Positions 1 to 9,922 of a stretch of DNA of 64,000 nt are shown piece after piece (position 1 is the first letter of the stretch; every line of letters starts with the position of its first letter). The position numbers and the translations under genes are program-made. Source of the stretch: Leishmania donovani (lineage: Eukaryota > Euglenozoa > Kinetoplastea > Trypanosomatida > Trypanosomatidae); NCBI RefSeq assembly GCF_000227135.1, contig NC_018262.1:1887502-1951501 (forward strand), in the 5' to 3' direction. The notes under the pieces were generated by a model that saw only the letters and a program-made list of their open reading frames with translations, was not told the origin of the DNA and made no database searches.

Positions 1-2
1 TT

Positions 3-353
3 TTCAGCGGCATGAATGTGGTGCTCACGCCATCCCTGCAGGGGCAGACGGCGGTTGTGATGACTATTCAGCGATGCGGTGGGAAGATTGCAGAGAAGCG
101 GGAATCGCTGGAGGCGACGCTGCGGAATAATGTGACTCACGTCATCTACTCCCACGAGGACAAGAAGGATGATGTCATGATCCAGGCAGCGCACCTTATC
201 AGTACCAACCTCCCCGGGCTTCAGCTGGCTCAATCGAACTGGCTGGAGGACTGCCTCATCCTTGGTGAGCTGTTGCCGCTTCGCGGCATGTACACTCCGA
301 CCGCAAAGCTGCTAGAGACGCTCAACAAGAAGTACACGAAGGCAAGAAGCTGA
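3..353 (+). CDS. BRCT-domain protein, C-terminal end (5' partial)
   Basis: The frame is open from the left edge of the window to a TGA, so the gene begins outside. The visible 117 codons read like a terminal BRCT domain: a start of the type FSGMNVVLTPSLQGQ, then a hydrophobic strand before THVIYS, and the hallmark tryptophan in QSNWLEDCLILGELLP, followed by about 20 basic residues. BRCT domains bind phosphopeptides or partner proteins in DNA repair and checkpoint complexes. The N-terminal part is missing, so I cannot say whether this is a ligase, a PARP partner or another BRCT protein. The ATG at 12 is an internal methionine, not a start. Confidence 0.75.
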   Translation, partial: FSGMNVVLTPSLQGQTAVVMTIQRCGGKIAEKRESLEATLRNNVTHVIYSHEDKKDDVMIQAAHLISTNLPGLQLAQSNWLEDCLILGELLPLRGMYTPTAKLLETLNKKYTKARS

Positions 354-2847
354 ACCCTCTGATACTCGGTTTTCGTCCCTTGCTTGTGTGTGTTCATGGC
401 TGCACTCAAGGATCCCTGTGCGCCCACTGCCGTGTCGCGTGTGCGTATGTGCTTTCTTCTTTTGTGATTCACACTCTTTGCTTTTCCTTCATTGCCAATG
501 TCGTAGGTGGGTGGCGGGAGGAGGCGTTCTTCCCTCCGCCCCCGCGTCAGTGCGTGCGTGAAGCCGCATAGTGGGCCCACTTTGTGAATGCGCGTTGTGT
601 GTGTGCGTGTATCTCTTTCTGGTCTCCATTTCTTCTGCCGCTCCTCGCCGATATATCGTGCAGCTGCGTCATGTTAGTCCCCCTCCTCCTCCCCCTTTTC
701 AGGTGTTTCTATTTCGTCTTCGAGGCTTTAAACTTCTCCTGTACCGCCGCTGTTTCAGGTCACGCAAGAACGATGATGGGAACCTGCCATCACTGACGCC
801 GTCTTCCAGGACGGCCTGTTCTTATGTTCCTACCCTCTTTTTCCACCCCTCCAGAACACTTTTGCATGGCAAAAAGCGTGGATGTAGTGGCGAGTGCGTG
901 TTCACTCTTTTTACTGATTTTATGTGGCTTTCGTTGTCTTTGTGCGCCACTCCTGCTGCTTTCTGTTTTGCGCATTCTGCTGAGATCTTGCGTTGTCGCG
1001 GGGGGGGTGTTGCGCACGATGGCCGCACGCCTCCCCTTCACGGATGTGCGAGCAGGGGGAAGGTGCCCTCCATTCAAGGACGATGATGACCGGCGCGGAT
1101 TTTGTGAACCCACCCTCCCCGTTTTGCGCTTCTGCCGTCAAGGGATTTCCCTAGTCCGGTGCTTTTGTATCTGCGTGCGTGTGAATTGTGAATTGAATGA
1201 GTGAGAACGCTGCGGGCAGTCAGGGAGACGAGGGATGAGCCCCTTCCGGTGCGTGTGTGCTGTGAGGAAGTCGACATCTGTTGCTGGGCAGCTCGCTATG
1301 GAATCGCAGCGAGCACATACGAGCACCAAGGGAGTCGGAAAAGACCTGAGGTGCTGCCGCGATGCACATGCGTTAGATTCCATGGACGAATGCGCACATT
1401 TAGGGAAGCGCGTAACGGAGTCGGTGCCCTTTCTGTTTGAATTTTCGGTTTCGAGGTAGGTATGCGCTGCCTCACACGTTCTTATGCCCGAGAAAGGCAC
1501 AGAGACCAACCCTTGCGAGGCGGTGCAGCCCGAGGAACACGACACAGGAAGGGGGAATAGAAAGAGGAGGTCTTTCCGTGCGACCTCCAGCAGCAGCGAC
1601 CGGAAACAGAAAACAAATGGAAATGCCTTGACTCACAGACTTCATTGTAGAACACGGGCGGGTGGAGGCGCACTTCTTTTTCTTCACCTCTTTGTCTCTC
1701 TTTTTTTCTTAGTATGCTGCCCAAGGACATCGTTCCTTCCACGTTCCAAAACCCCTCCCCCACCGCCACCGCCACCATCTCTCTCTGTTTTTTTTTTTCT
1801 TTCATCATCTACGTCTTTAGTGCCTTTTCTTTATTTGCCTACTTCGTCAATGTGTGTGCGTGCGCGTGCCTCTCTCCCTCTCTCTGTGTGTGGAGGAGGG
1901 GGGAGGGCAAACGTGTTGTGAGTTGGGGATAGTTGACTGCTTGAGAGGATTGGTCTGTGCGCGCATCCTTGTTCTATAGTCCTTCCCTCCTTTGGGTACC
2001 GTTCTCTTCAGTCTCTTTTTTCGTGTGTGTGTGTTGTCATTTTCTTGCCACCGTCGCGGTTCTTCGTCTATGTCTTTCTCCGTGTATGCGTGCTTGCTGG
2101 TGTGCACGTGGGTACATGCGTCGGTGCCGGTTGATTCCAGAATTTTGCGTTTTTTTTTCTACTTGTCTTCCCTCTTAGCCGATCCTTCACGCGCTTGCTT
2201 TCAGACGACTATCACGGAAGGTCACGTAACGGAAAAATGAGCACCGAAGCCAACCAAGGTCAAACGACACATCCCCATCCTCGTGACGGGGGCAGAGAGT
2301 GAGTGCATGCAGTCATAAATATGAGGCATACGTAAAAGATGCTGCTTTGGCCTGGTACTCCTTTCTGGTGTCTTTGTCCGCGGTGGGCCTCTTCACCGCG
2401 ACCCCGGCAAAGAAGTCGTGCAGCCCGTTAGTTTCCAGAGGAGTGGTAGCGTTTTTGGCATGTGTGGGCGCTGATGGCATGTCTGCCCTTGCTCCCTCCC
2501 TCGCTGCCCTCTCTCCTTGCCTCTCTTGCTTTCTGTGCGCGCCGTACACCCGCCCTCAGAGTCTCGACCTACATGTCCTCTATTCGTTGCTTTTCTTCTG
2601 CGATCCGTTTTTTTTCCTGGTTTATTTTCTCCCTCGGGAACGAGCTTGCATCAGCTTCAGCGACCTCGTCTATCTGCGACGCTGGTGCGGTTGCGTGTAC
2701 GTGCTTCATGCATACAGGTGCCCTCTCCTCTTCCGCGCGCCCACCCCACCGCACACAAACACACACACACACACAGACAGGTGAGGGCTACGGCATTGGT
2801 AATCTTATTTTTCTGTGTTTACCGCGTTCAAATTTCAAGCAGGATTA
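354..2847. other. Spacer: 3' UTR of BRCT gene and 5' region of next gene
   Basis: About 2.5 kb with no convincing gene on either strand. It holds many T/C-rich stretches (for example around 1680-1850 and 2600-2640), short G or C runs and an (AC)n tract at about 2757-2776. Open frames here are short and built from low-complexity codons. This is typical of an untranslated, polypyrimidine-rich Leishmania spacer. Confidence 0.6.
2700..2776 (+). promoter_or_regulatory. Putative trans-splice acceptor for histidine phosphatase gene
   Basis: A C/T-rich stretch at about 2720-2750 is followed by an (AC)n tract. The first AG after the pyrimidines is at 2775-2776, and the next ATG downstream is the start at 2848. 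A further AG at 2841-2842 is possible but would leave only five untranslated bases. Confidence 0.35.
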
Positions 2848-3855
2848 ATGTTCTTCTGGATGGTGGTTGCCCTGCTGGTGGCCATCGCTATCGTGGTGAC
2901 TCCAGCAGGGAAACTGGCCGCTGCCAAATGCCAGCTGTACGCCCATGGCGTTGTCTTCATGGCCAAGGCAGAGGATCTGCCAAAGGCATACAGAGGCACC
3001 AATTACATACGCATGAACACCGTCGGCGACGGCACTGGGGGCAAGCGAATGATTCGTGTCATTTTCATCCGCCACGGGCAGTCCGTGTGGAATTCGCTCT
3101 TCAACTCGTGCAACCTCGGCTTGCCTGTGCGCGTGGCGAAGGCGGCAGCTCGCGAGTTTACTGATTTCTTCACGAATCCCTTTGGCTCATGCATTATCGA
3201 CTCCCCGCTGAGCAGCAAAGGCAAGAGAGAGGCGCAGGACCTCGCCAGCTTCATGCGTACTGCCAAGACGAAGATCTCCTTCGATCCAAGGACTTCAGTG
3301 GTGGTTTCTAGCAATCTGCGCCGCGCGATGGAGACGGCGCTCATCGGCGTGTCGCCGCGCCTGACGGTAACGCAGGAGCGAATCGTGATGGACTCGTCTC
3401 TACAGGAGGGCTCGCAGAACATCGACGCCCAAAGCCTCTCGACCGAGCCTGGGAAGATTGCGCCGTGTAAGCTCGGCACCATCACCCATCCTTTGGAGCT
3501 CGCTGTCGTCTTCGACCCCTACCTGAACGCTGGAAACCGAGTGGCCGGCGTGGACGTTTACCAGCGCATGGATGAGTTCATTATGCACCTGTTTGGCGGC
3601 AGTGGTGAAGCCAATCTTGTCCCGGCCGCTGGAGGCAGCAACGCTGCCCTGAAGGAGGTGATCGTGGTGGGCCACAGCGGGTACTTCCGCAGCTTCTTCC
3701 GTCGCTTTCTCCCACCGCATTCCACTCACATCTCGAAAAAGAGCAAGATGCAAAACTGCGCCGTAGTAGCGTTTGAACTGACACGTGACGAGTCCAGCGA
3801 CGAGGTAGCCGTGGAGGAGTCGACGCTAAAGGTGTTGTACAAAGGATTCGCGTGA
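2848..3855 (+). CDS. Membrane-anchored histidine phosphatase (phosphoglycerate mutase-like)
   Basis: A 335-residue protein with a hydrophobic N-terminal segment (about residues 3-22, FFWMVVALLVAIAIVV), likely a signal anchor. A histidine-phosphatase domain follows. The catalytic motif FIRHGQSVWN is at about residue 75, and the second catalytic histidine is in VVVGHSGYFRSFFRRFLP near residue 275. An SSNLRRAMETALIG segment matches the family's SxLxRAxxTA motif. Enzymes of this fold transfer or hydrolyse phosphate via phosphohistidine. The membrane anchor and the loops between motifs argue against a glycolytic mutase. The substrate is unknown. The frame is open upstream to 2815, but I chose 2848, the first ATG, which leads straight into the anchor. 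Confidence 0.85.
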   Translation: MFFWMVVALLVAIAIVVTPAGKLAAAKCQLYAHGVVFMAKAEDLPKAYRGTNYIRMNTVGDGTGGKRMIRVIFIRHGQSVWNSLFNSCNLGLPVRVAKAAAREFTDFFTNPFGSCIIDSPLSSKGKREAQDLASFMRTAKTKISFDPRTSVVVSSNLRRAMETALIGVSPRLTVTQERIVMDSSLQEGSQNIDAQSLSTEPGKIAPCKLGTITHPLELAVVFDPYLNAGNRVAGVDVYQRMDEFIMHLFGGSGEANLVPAAGGSNAALKEVIVVGHSGYFRSFFRRFLPPHSTHISKKSKMQNCAVVAFELTRDESSDEVAVEESTLKVLYKGFA

Positions 3856-4341
3856 AAAACGAAAAAGACGTTGTACTCTCCCTCTTTACGCCTACGCGGA
3901 GTTGGCAGAAAAGATGCTCGGGGAGGAGGAACAGAGGTCACAACGGCGCGCTTTCGTTGCGTTACCGGCTTCTCTCGGCGGTGCGGGTGCCGAAGCTGCA
4001 CACTGCCGGCTTAGCATTCGTTCTCTCTTTTTCTTTTTGCCTAGTTTATCTTGGTCTCTGTTGACGGGGGAACACACCTCAGTGCGGTGGTGTAACAGAG
4101 CTCAGTGCCCCAGCCCTTCGGGTGCATGGGAAGAAGCCAAGCAGCCCCTCCTCCATCCCCTGCCAATGCAGCGCTGCACTTCCTCTGGTGCTGGCAGGGT
4201 CCACGTGCCCACGACGTAGGGAAGCCAGTGCGCTGCATCGCGACGGATGTCGGCGGTGTGTCAGGTCCTGGATGGCGTTGCGTCGGAGCGGCCTGCGGCA
4301 GTGCCGACGCGTCTGCGCGGCTCCAGCGCATCCGTCAACCG

Positions 4342-4440
4342 NNNNNNNNNNNNNNNNNNNNNNNNNNNNNNNNNNNNNNNNNNNNNNNNNNNNNNNNNNN
4401 NNNNNNNNNNNNNNNNNNNNNNNNNNNNNNNNNNNNNNNN
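4342..4440. other. Assembly gap, 99 N
   Basis: Run of 99 N. The bases to its right (from 4441) repeat those from 3980 onward for about 362 bp with one mismatch near the contig end. This pattern suggests two overlapping contigs that were not merged. Confidence 0.95.
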
Positions 4441-5053
4441 GGTGCGGGTGCCGAAGCTGCACACTGCCGGCTTAGCATTCGTTCTCTCTTTTTCTTTTTG
4501 CCTAGTTTATCTTGGTCTCTGTTGACGGGGGAACACACCTCAGTGCGGTGGTGTAACAGAGCTCAGTGCCCCAGCCCTTCGGGTGCATGGGAAGAAGCCA
4601 AGCAGCCCCTCCTCCATCCCCTGCCAATGCAGCGCTGCACTTCCTCTGGTGCTGGCAGGGTCCACGTGCCCACGACGTAGGGAAGCCAGTGCGCTGCATC
4701 GCGACGGATGTCGGCGGTGTGTCAGGTCCTGGATGGCGTTGCGTCGGAGCGGCCTGCGGCAGTGCCGACGCGTCTGCGCGGCTCCAGCGCATCCGTCACC
4801 CGGCCCTCACCACCGCCTGCTGGTGTGGGGAGCCTGAGCGCCACCCCCTCCCTCTCCGAGGAGGGATGCCGCAGGTGGCGGCCGGCATGATGGGAGCGGC
4901 TGTGAGGCGGCCTGCGAGGCAGCGGGGGGGCGGGAGGAGGTCGGTGGAGCTTGAGGCAGGGGGGCCGTGCTCTCGGATGGCTGAGTCGGCGCGTTGCCGC
5001 AAAGCGTGTGTGCCGCGCTGCGTCGCAGGACTCGGTGAGGCCTGTGGCCGGCC

Positions 5054-5152
5054 NNNNNNNNNNNNNNNNNNNNNNNNNNNNNNNNNNNNNNNNNNNNNNN
5101 NNNNNNNNNNNNNNNNNNNNNNNNNNNNNNNNNNNNNNNNNNNNNNNNNNNN
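5054..5152. other. Assembly gap, 99 N
   Basis: Run of 99 N. Bases 5153-5350 repeat 4856-5053 with a single visible change (gtggagctt versus gtggtgctt). The true locus is probably one continuous repeat copy. Confidence 0.95.
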
Positions 5153-5400
5153 CCGAGGAGGGATGCCGCAGGTGGCGGCCGGCATGATGGGAGCGGCTGT
5201 GAGGCGGCCTGCGAGGCAGCGGGGGGGCGGGAGGAGGTCGGTGGTGCTTGAGGCAGGGGGGCCGTGCTCTCGGATGGCTGAGTCGGCGCGTTGCCGCAAA
5301 GCGTGTGTGCCGCGCTGCGTCGCAGGACTCGGTGAGGCCTGTGGCCGGCCGGCGGTGACGCGGAGTGGAGTTTGGCTCGTGTATGGCAGAGAATGGGCAC

Positions 5401-6105
5401 GTTGAAAGAACGAACGCGATCTCTTTCGTCGAAGGGCCATGTACCGAAGTGGTTGGTGGCGCTTCGGAAAACGGAAGCGAGTATCCTGAATTAGCAAGGC
5501 CCATCCTAGCTAGGCGTGTTGGCCACCTCTGCGACTACGCAGCTCTCGCCTCCATGCTCGGTTTGATGTACACTCCCTTTGAGGGACAGGCTTGCACACG
5601 TGACAGTGCAGCTAGGTGAGTGGAAGGATGAGTGCGTGCTCACGTTTCAGTTGCCACGAGCGGAAGGGGAGTGGGTGGCGCACGTGTGGACGAGATGCGA
5701 TCCTGCGGTGTCCAAGAAAGCCTCGCTGCGCGCGCACGTCATCGAGGAAGCAAACAAAAGATGAGGATGTGCTACACGGCCCTGCGCTGATGGGCTCTCA
5801 CCACTTTGTGCAACTCGGGAGAGGTCGGTGTTGGGAGGGGTTTGGATGCGGCTCGGGTGCCTCTGCTCCCTTTTTCGCCGACCCAGGCTCTACTCCCCTC
5901 AGTGGACTTTACCATGACGGAGTCTCGTGTCTTCTCCCTTGTACGCCAGTCGCCTCATCTCTCCTCATCTTTCAACTTTCCCACCATTCCTCATGCGCGT
6001 TTGATCTTCTTTTCTTCGTATGGACGACGATGTGCCTTCTGCGCACATGCGGCGTCCTTGCCTTTGTCACCATTTCGTTCTTACTCCCCGCCGTTCAGAA
6101 GAAAA
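5401..6105. other. Spacer between SIDER block and EF-Ts-like gene
   Basis: No supported gene. The last 200 bases are pyrimidine-rich and end in an AG at 6097-6098, seven bases before the next start codon. Confidence 0.55.
6060..6098 (+). promoter_or_regulatory. Putative trans-splice acceptor for EF-Ts-like gene
   Basis: The tract ccatttcgttcttactcccc is followed by gccgttcag, with AG at 6097-6098. The first ATG after it is 6106. It supports 6106 as the start, in place of upstream in-frame codons back to 5806. Confidence 0.5.
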
Positions 6106-7503
6106 ATGTATCGAAGCAGTGCGCGTGCATGGTGCTGCTGCTTCGGCGCGCCCCTCACCGCCGCGCGACGCACCTTTGTGAGTGTGCGAGAGGACGTCAC
6201 GGAAGCGGAACGGCGCCACCTCAACCAGGAGCTGCCGCCTCGGGAACTGCTGAGAGAGATGCGCACTACCGACACTGCCCCTGGCGAGGGGGACGAGGAC
6301 AAGATAAAGGTCCCCGGCGACTCCTTCGGCATCATGCATAACCGAGTCGTGTTCTACAAGCCCCTGCAACGACAACCATTGTCGGGCCGAATTGGGGAGC
6401 TGATGCCGCTGGGGACCCACCCACTCCTGTGCTTCAACCCGGACACGGTGCGCCGTATGTGTAGCCGCTATGGAGTCCCTGTCGACGACGTGGTCGCGGC
6501 GCTGCGTGACGCGAGCGGCGACGTCAACCTTGCCACCGAGCTGCTTGAGCAGCGACTGGACATCGAGGTAGGCTTTGGCAGCTACGGTCTCGTCTGCTTG
6601 GAGTCGTACGCGCCGGAGACGTTCTGCTTGGTATCGTACAACCTGCCCACGTTTGCCTCCACGCAAGCCGATGAGGTGCTGGATGCGATTCATGAGCTGA
6701 CGCTGTCGGCGGCAGAGCTCCCGCTCGACACCCCGCGCGACAGGCTTGTGGACAAGTTTATCAACCACTGGACGACAGAAGACGACGTTCCATGCGCGGA
6801 TATGCTTCGATCGTACAACATCACGGTACAGAACATCCTGCTGTTGCCGTTCGGCGACTACGGCGTTCAGGGCTTTCACGTGCTACTGCCAGTAAAGAAG
6901 GAGACGCCGAACATAGGCGTGGCGGCTGCGGCGTGCTGCATGGACTTGCGCACTGGCATTCACAATCGATTCCGGTTCCATGTTGAGCGCATCGCCGACT
7001 CCGTCAGCGAGCACGTGGTGCAGGAAATGCTGCACTACAACCAGGGTGTTCACCTGCTACGCCAGCCGTACTGGTTCCGACCAGAATATAGCGTGGAGGA
7101 GTTCATCCGCTTCAAGGAGTCGCTGCTGCAGCCGAGTGCGTCGACGTTTGAGATGCGCTATGCGTTTCTGTTCGCACCACAGTATGCGCTTCCCCACTAC
7201 CGCAACATCGTCGAAATGGAGAAGCTGAAGATTGCGCAGCACAAGTACGAAAAGCACTACGAGGACTTCACCGCACCGGGGAAGTGGCTGACAAGCGACA
7301 ACGCCCAGCTGCAGACCGTGGCTGCCGGCGGGGGCGGGTCGAACGTGCCGGGGGGCGCTATGCACAACCACACAAACGACCCTGCGTCCATTCGAACAGC
7401 AATGGAGACCCGCACCGGTCCACTGCGACGGACGCTTGCACAGTCGATGCAAGCGCACGGGGACCGCGTCTTCAGCCGCTTTTATCGAAACAACATTCAC
7501 TGA
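6106..7503 (+). CDS. EF-Ts-like protein, probably mitochondrial
   Basis: A 465-residue protein. The N-terminus (MYRSSARAWCCCFGAPLTAARR) is basic and lacks acidic residues, like a mitochondrial presequence. At about residues 113-150, VRRMCSRYGVPVDDVVAALR followed by DASGDVNLATELLEQ resembles the UBA-like domain of elongation factor Ts, which is usually followed by a beta-rich core. Here the next segment, GFGSYGLVCLESY, occupies the place of the EF-Ts core's first strand. EF-Ts recycles EF-Tu by nucleotide exchange in mitochondrial translation. The core is strongly diverged and there is an extra C-terminal region of low complexity (a glycine run near residues 408-412), so the family assignment is moderate. 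A plain UBA-type mitochondrial protein is the alternative. Confidence 0.55.
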   Translation: MYRSSARAWCCCFGAPLTAARRTFVSVREDVTEAERRHLNQELPPRELLREMRTTDTAPGEGDEDKIKVPGDSFGIMHNRVVFYKPLQRQPLSGRIGELMPLGTHPLLCFNPDTVRRMCSRYGVPVDDVVAALRDASGDVNLATELLEQRLDIEVGFGSYGLVCLESYAPETFCLVSYNLPTFASTQADEVLDAIHELTLSAAELPLDTPRDRLVDKFINHWTTEDDVPCADMLRSYNITVQNILLLPFGDYGVQGFHVLLPVKKETPNIGVAAAACCMDLRTGIHNRFRFHVERIADSVSEHVVQEMLHYNQGVHLLRQPYWFRPEYSVEEFIRFKESLLQPSASTFEMRYAFLFAPQYALPHYRNIVEMEKLKIAQHKYEKHYEDFTAPGKWLTSDNAQLQTVAAGGGGSNVPGGAMHNHTNDPASIRTAMETRTGPLRRTLAQSMQAHGDRVFSRFYRNNIH

Positions 7504-8710
7504 CGGACGCCGCCGCTGGGGTGTTTTGCTTTCGCTTGTGCCCTATCTTTATCACCGCTTTCTTGCCTTTTACCTCTCTGCTCATCAAGCACTGCAACGT
7601 TGCCATCAACGGTAACGAGGCACACATGGCGGCTGGAGCTGCGTGTGATTGTGCGCGCGTGCTTGAACGAGTTCGCTACCCTCCACCTTTGGCAATGCAG
7701 GGGGGGGGCTTGGCCACAAAACGAAACAAGACAACAAGGTACATAGGGCAGGCCACAAGCCGTGCCGAAGCCAAAAAATGCTGCATACGCAGGATGCCGC
7801 TGCCTCAGCAAATCATGGCGAATACCACCACAGCTAAGTCTCATCGTGTTTCACACCAGACTTGCAGGCTTCGGTGGCGGCAAAGACGGGCAGCCACTGG
7901 GATAGTGCGCCTCTCTTTCACCGATTTCACCTTGGTAAGGGTGTCAGCATAGGCCACGTTTCACTCTGCCGTCTCATCCCTTCTCGTCTTCTATTGCCAT
8001 CTAACGTTCTGCAGCTTCCCACTATCAATCGGACTCTAATTCTCTTTGCTGCCCCTCTTTTTTTTTCTGGGTCTTCATCTCCAGTGCTGCCTTTGCTTCA
8101 CTTGTGTGGGTAGGTCTTTTTTTTTTCCGCTTCGCTTCGGTATCTGCGCAGTGACCTCTTTCAGCGTGTGCACGCATGCACTTGTACTTGACATTGCACC
8201 CTCGTTTTTCCTTCGAGCGTTCTCCACCCGAGAAATCACGCAGAAAAGAACAGATAAGCGCGCAAAAGAGTAGATGAGAGGGGTAAATCGCAAGCAGCCG
8301 CTCACTTAAAAGATATACGAAAACTCAAGCGTATTGTGTTTGCCCAACGAATGTAAAGGTGTATGTACGCATCGCCCGCCCCGCCCACCCCACCTCACCT
8401 CCGCGAGCCGTCGTGCGTTTTCGGTCTCCTTTCGCAAGTTCTTTCAGTTTTGTCTGCCTCGGTTGCTCCGGGCTGTGAGGAAGAGCTTCTCTCTCACCCC
8501 ATTTTGCCGCATCTCCTGCTGTACTTCTTCCAATTGCAGGCGTTGGCCTTGACAGTTGTTTGCAGGCATTGCCTCTGGGAGACGTTGTTTCTCTTTGTGG
8601 CGTTTCTTCGCCATCTTTTGCTGCCCATCAGGCCGCTGTCGCCTGTATTTCATTTCGTTGTTTTTTTGTTGTTGTTTCTCGGCTTTGCTGCCTGCACATA
8701 CACACACGCA
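7504..8710. other. Spacer between EF-Ts-like and MGC-protein genes
   Basis: About 1.2 kb. The first 450 bases are of mixed composition. After that come T-rich tracts at about 8045-8130 and 8640-8690, the latter leading to the next gene. No gene supported. Confidence 0.55.
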
Positions 8711-9133
8711 ATGGGGTGCGTCACGGCCCGCGCGGCCCATGATGGGATGGCCAACAGCAAGAAGAGCGGCAAGCTCTCGAGAGAGGAATCCGTGCAGACC
8801 GCCGCGGAAAAAAAGCCCAACGAGGCAGAGGTGGACTACGTTGCACAGCTTGTGGCCGGTTACACGACCGACTACCCGCAGAAAGGAGCGGTCACCACGT
8901 ATGAGGACTACCGCGGCTTTGAAATCTCCACGACAAATCACGTTTCGAAGAACAAGGCGGATAAACTCTGCAAATGGAGCGACCAAGCCCTGGAAGACCG
9001 CCTGAACCTCAATAACGACGTCTTCTTCAATCCACAGAATCCCTTCTCGTGGCCAAAGGAAGTCATCACGAACCATCTCACCTCGCCTTCCTTCGCCGAT
9101 AGAAACACCGTTCAAGAGATGACGCGCAAGTGA
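8711..9133 (+). CDS. Small conserved protein with N-terminal MGC acylation motif
   Basis: A 140-residue, hydrophilic, lysine- and asparagine-rich protein of unknown function. I chose 8711 because the result begins MGCVTARA. Glycine 2 followed by cysteine 3 is the classic arrangement for N-myristoylation plus palmitoylation, used by several Leishmania proteins to reach the flagellar or pellicular membrane. The upstream in-frame stretch (from 8363) is pyrimidine-derived and low in complexity. The protein has no membrane segment. Its C-terminal half contains NNDVFFNPQNPFSWPKEVI and looks folded rather than repetitive. Function is unknown to me; membrane anchoring is inferred from the motif only. 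Confidence 0.7.
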   Translation: MGCVTARAAHDGMANSKKSGKLSREESVQTAAEKKPNEAEVDYVAQLVAGYTTDYPQKGAVTTYEDYRGFEISTTNHVSKNKADKLCKWSDQALEDRLNLNNDVFFNPQNPFSWPKEVITNHLTSPSFADRNTVQEMTRK

Positions 9134-9772
9134 GAGCTGCAGTGAACGTAGGCCGCGTTAGCCAGTGGTGCTTGTTGAACTCTTTTGTGTGTGCCCTCCT
9201 TTCCTGCTTGCTGTTGCCGAGCTGTAGGATGGAGAAGCGTCGCTGAGAAATTATCCCCTTTCGTCAGCACTGTCTGGGCACCTCCTCTGTTTTGCAATGC
9301 TCTAACCGTACACAACACATGTGGGTTGTTTCCGAAAATGTTCCGCATGAAAGCCGCGCCTGTGCACGCTTTCTCAGCGACTTTTTTTTCTTAGATCGCC
9401 GTGTATTGTTGCTGATTCCAACACGTACCCCTTCCTATTCCCACACACCGGTGCCCGCCGTTTGGGCACCTTAGCTGTAGATGTGATCTACTATTCCAAC
9501 GCCAAGCGCGTAGCCCGACTCATGCTGCGCGTACGCAAATCTACCCGTGGTAAGAACACGGGGAGAAAAAGAGAGATGCTAAAAACAACAGCAACACACA
9601 CACACACACATACTACTACTACTACTACACGGAAAGCAGAAACAAAAACAGACGCGAAACCCGCACCTGCATACTTCTTATCTGTGCTGCTTTTCTCTTC
9701 CTCTTTCTGCGTACACCATTACAGCGCTCTGTGCCGTCGTTCTAGTTGGGTGTGTCCTCCTCTCCCGTTTCC

Positions 9773-9922
9773 ATGGCCTGCCCCTCGTGCGCCGATTCAC
9801 CAGCTCACCGTTCGCGACCGGTGGAAGTCAAGGAGCATAGTGGCCGAGAGGCATACATCCCGTTTCTGGCTCAGAAGTGGACGATGCCACGCGCAAGGCA
9901 GTCAGACCGCGGAAAAGCATGA
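9773..9922 (+). CDS. Candidate short ORF (49 aa), weak
   Basis: ATG to TGA, 49 codons, after a pyrimidine tract and AG near 9723-9724. The product begins MACPSCADSPAHRSRPVEVK and contains EAYIPFLAQKW. The base composition here is less pyrimidine-biased than the flanks, which is why it stands out. It has no recognisable domain and could be chance. Confidence 0.2.
   Translation: MACPSCADSPAHRSRPVEVKEHSGREAYIPFLAQKWTMPRARQSDRGKA

Larger units (their letters stand above)
4085..5400. repeat. SIDER-like short retroposon block, split by two assembly gaps
   Basis: GC-rich repeat in the 3' spacer of the phosphatase gene. Bases 4589-5053 are almost the same as 39463-39927 (465 bp in each; I see one mismatch, near the phrase ctggtgctg), and the 3' part is recognisable again at 31503-31680. 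Position in a 3' UTR, length, and dispersal fit the SIDER family of extinct Leishmania retroposons related to DIREs. That identification rests on memory of the family, not on a search. Edges are approximate: the 5' edge is set by the start of similarity with the 39 kb copy, and the 3' edge by a shared gtggagt..ggctcgtg tail. The internal duplications appear to be assembly artefacts. Confidence 0.7.

Noticed and set aside
3980..5352. Apparent tandem duplications in the SIDER region
   Set aside because: The copies start or stop exactly at fixed-size N gaps and are nearly identical, so I treat them as assembly artefacts and not as separate elements.
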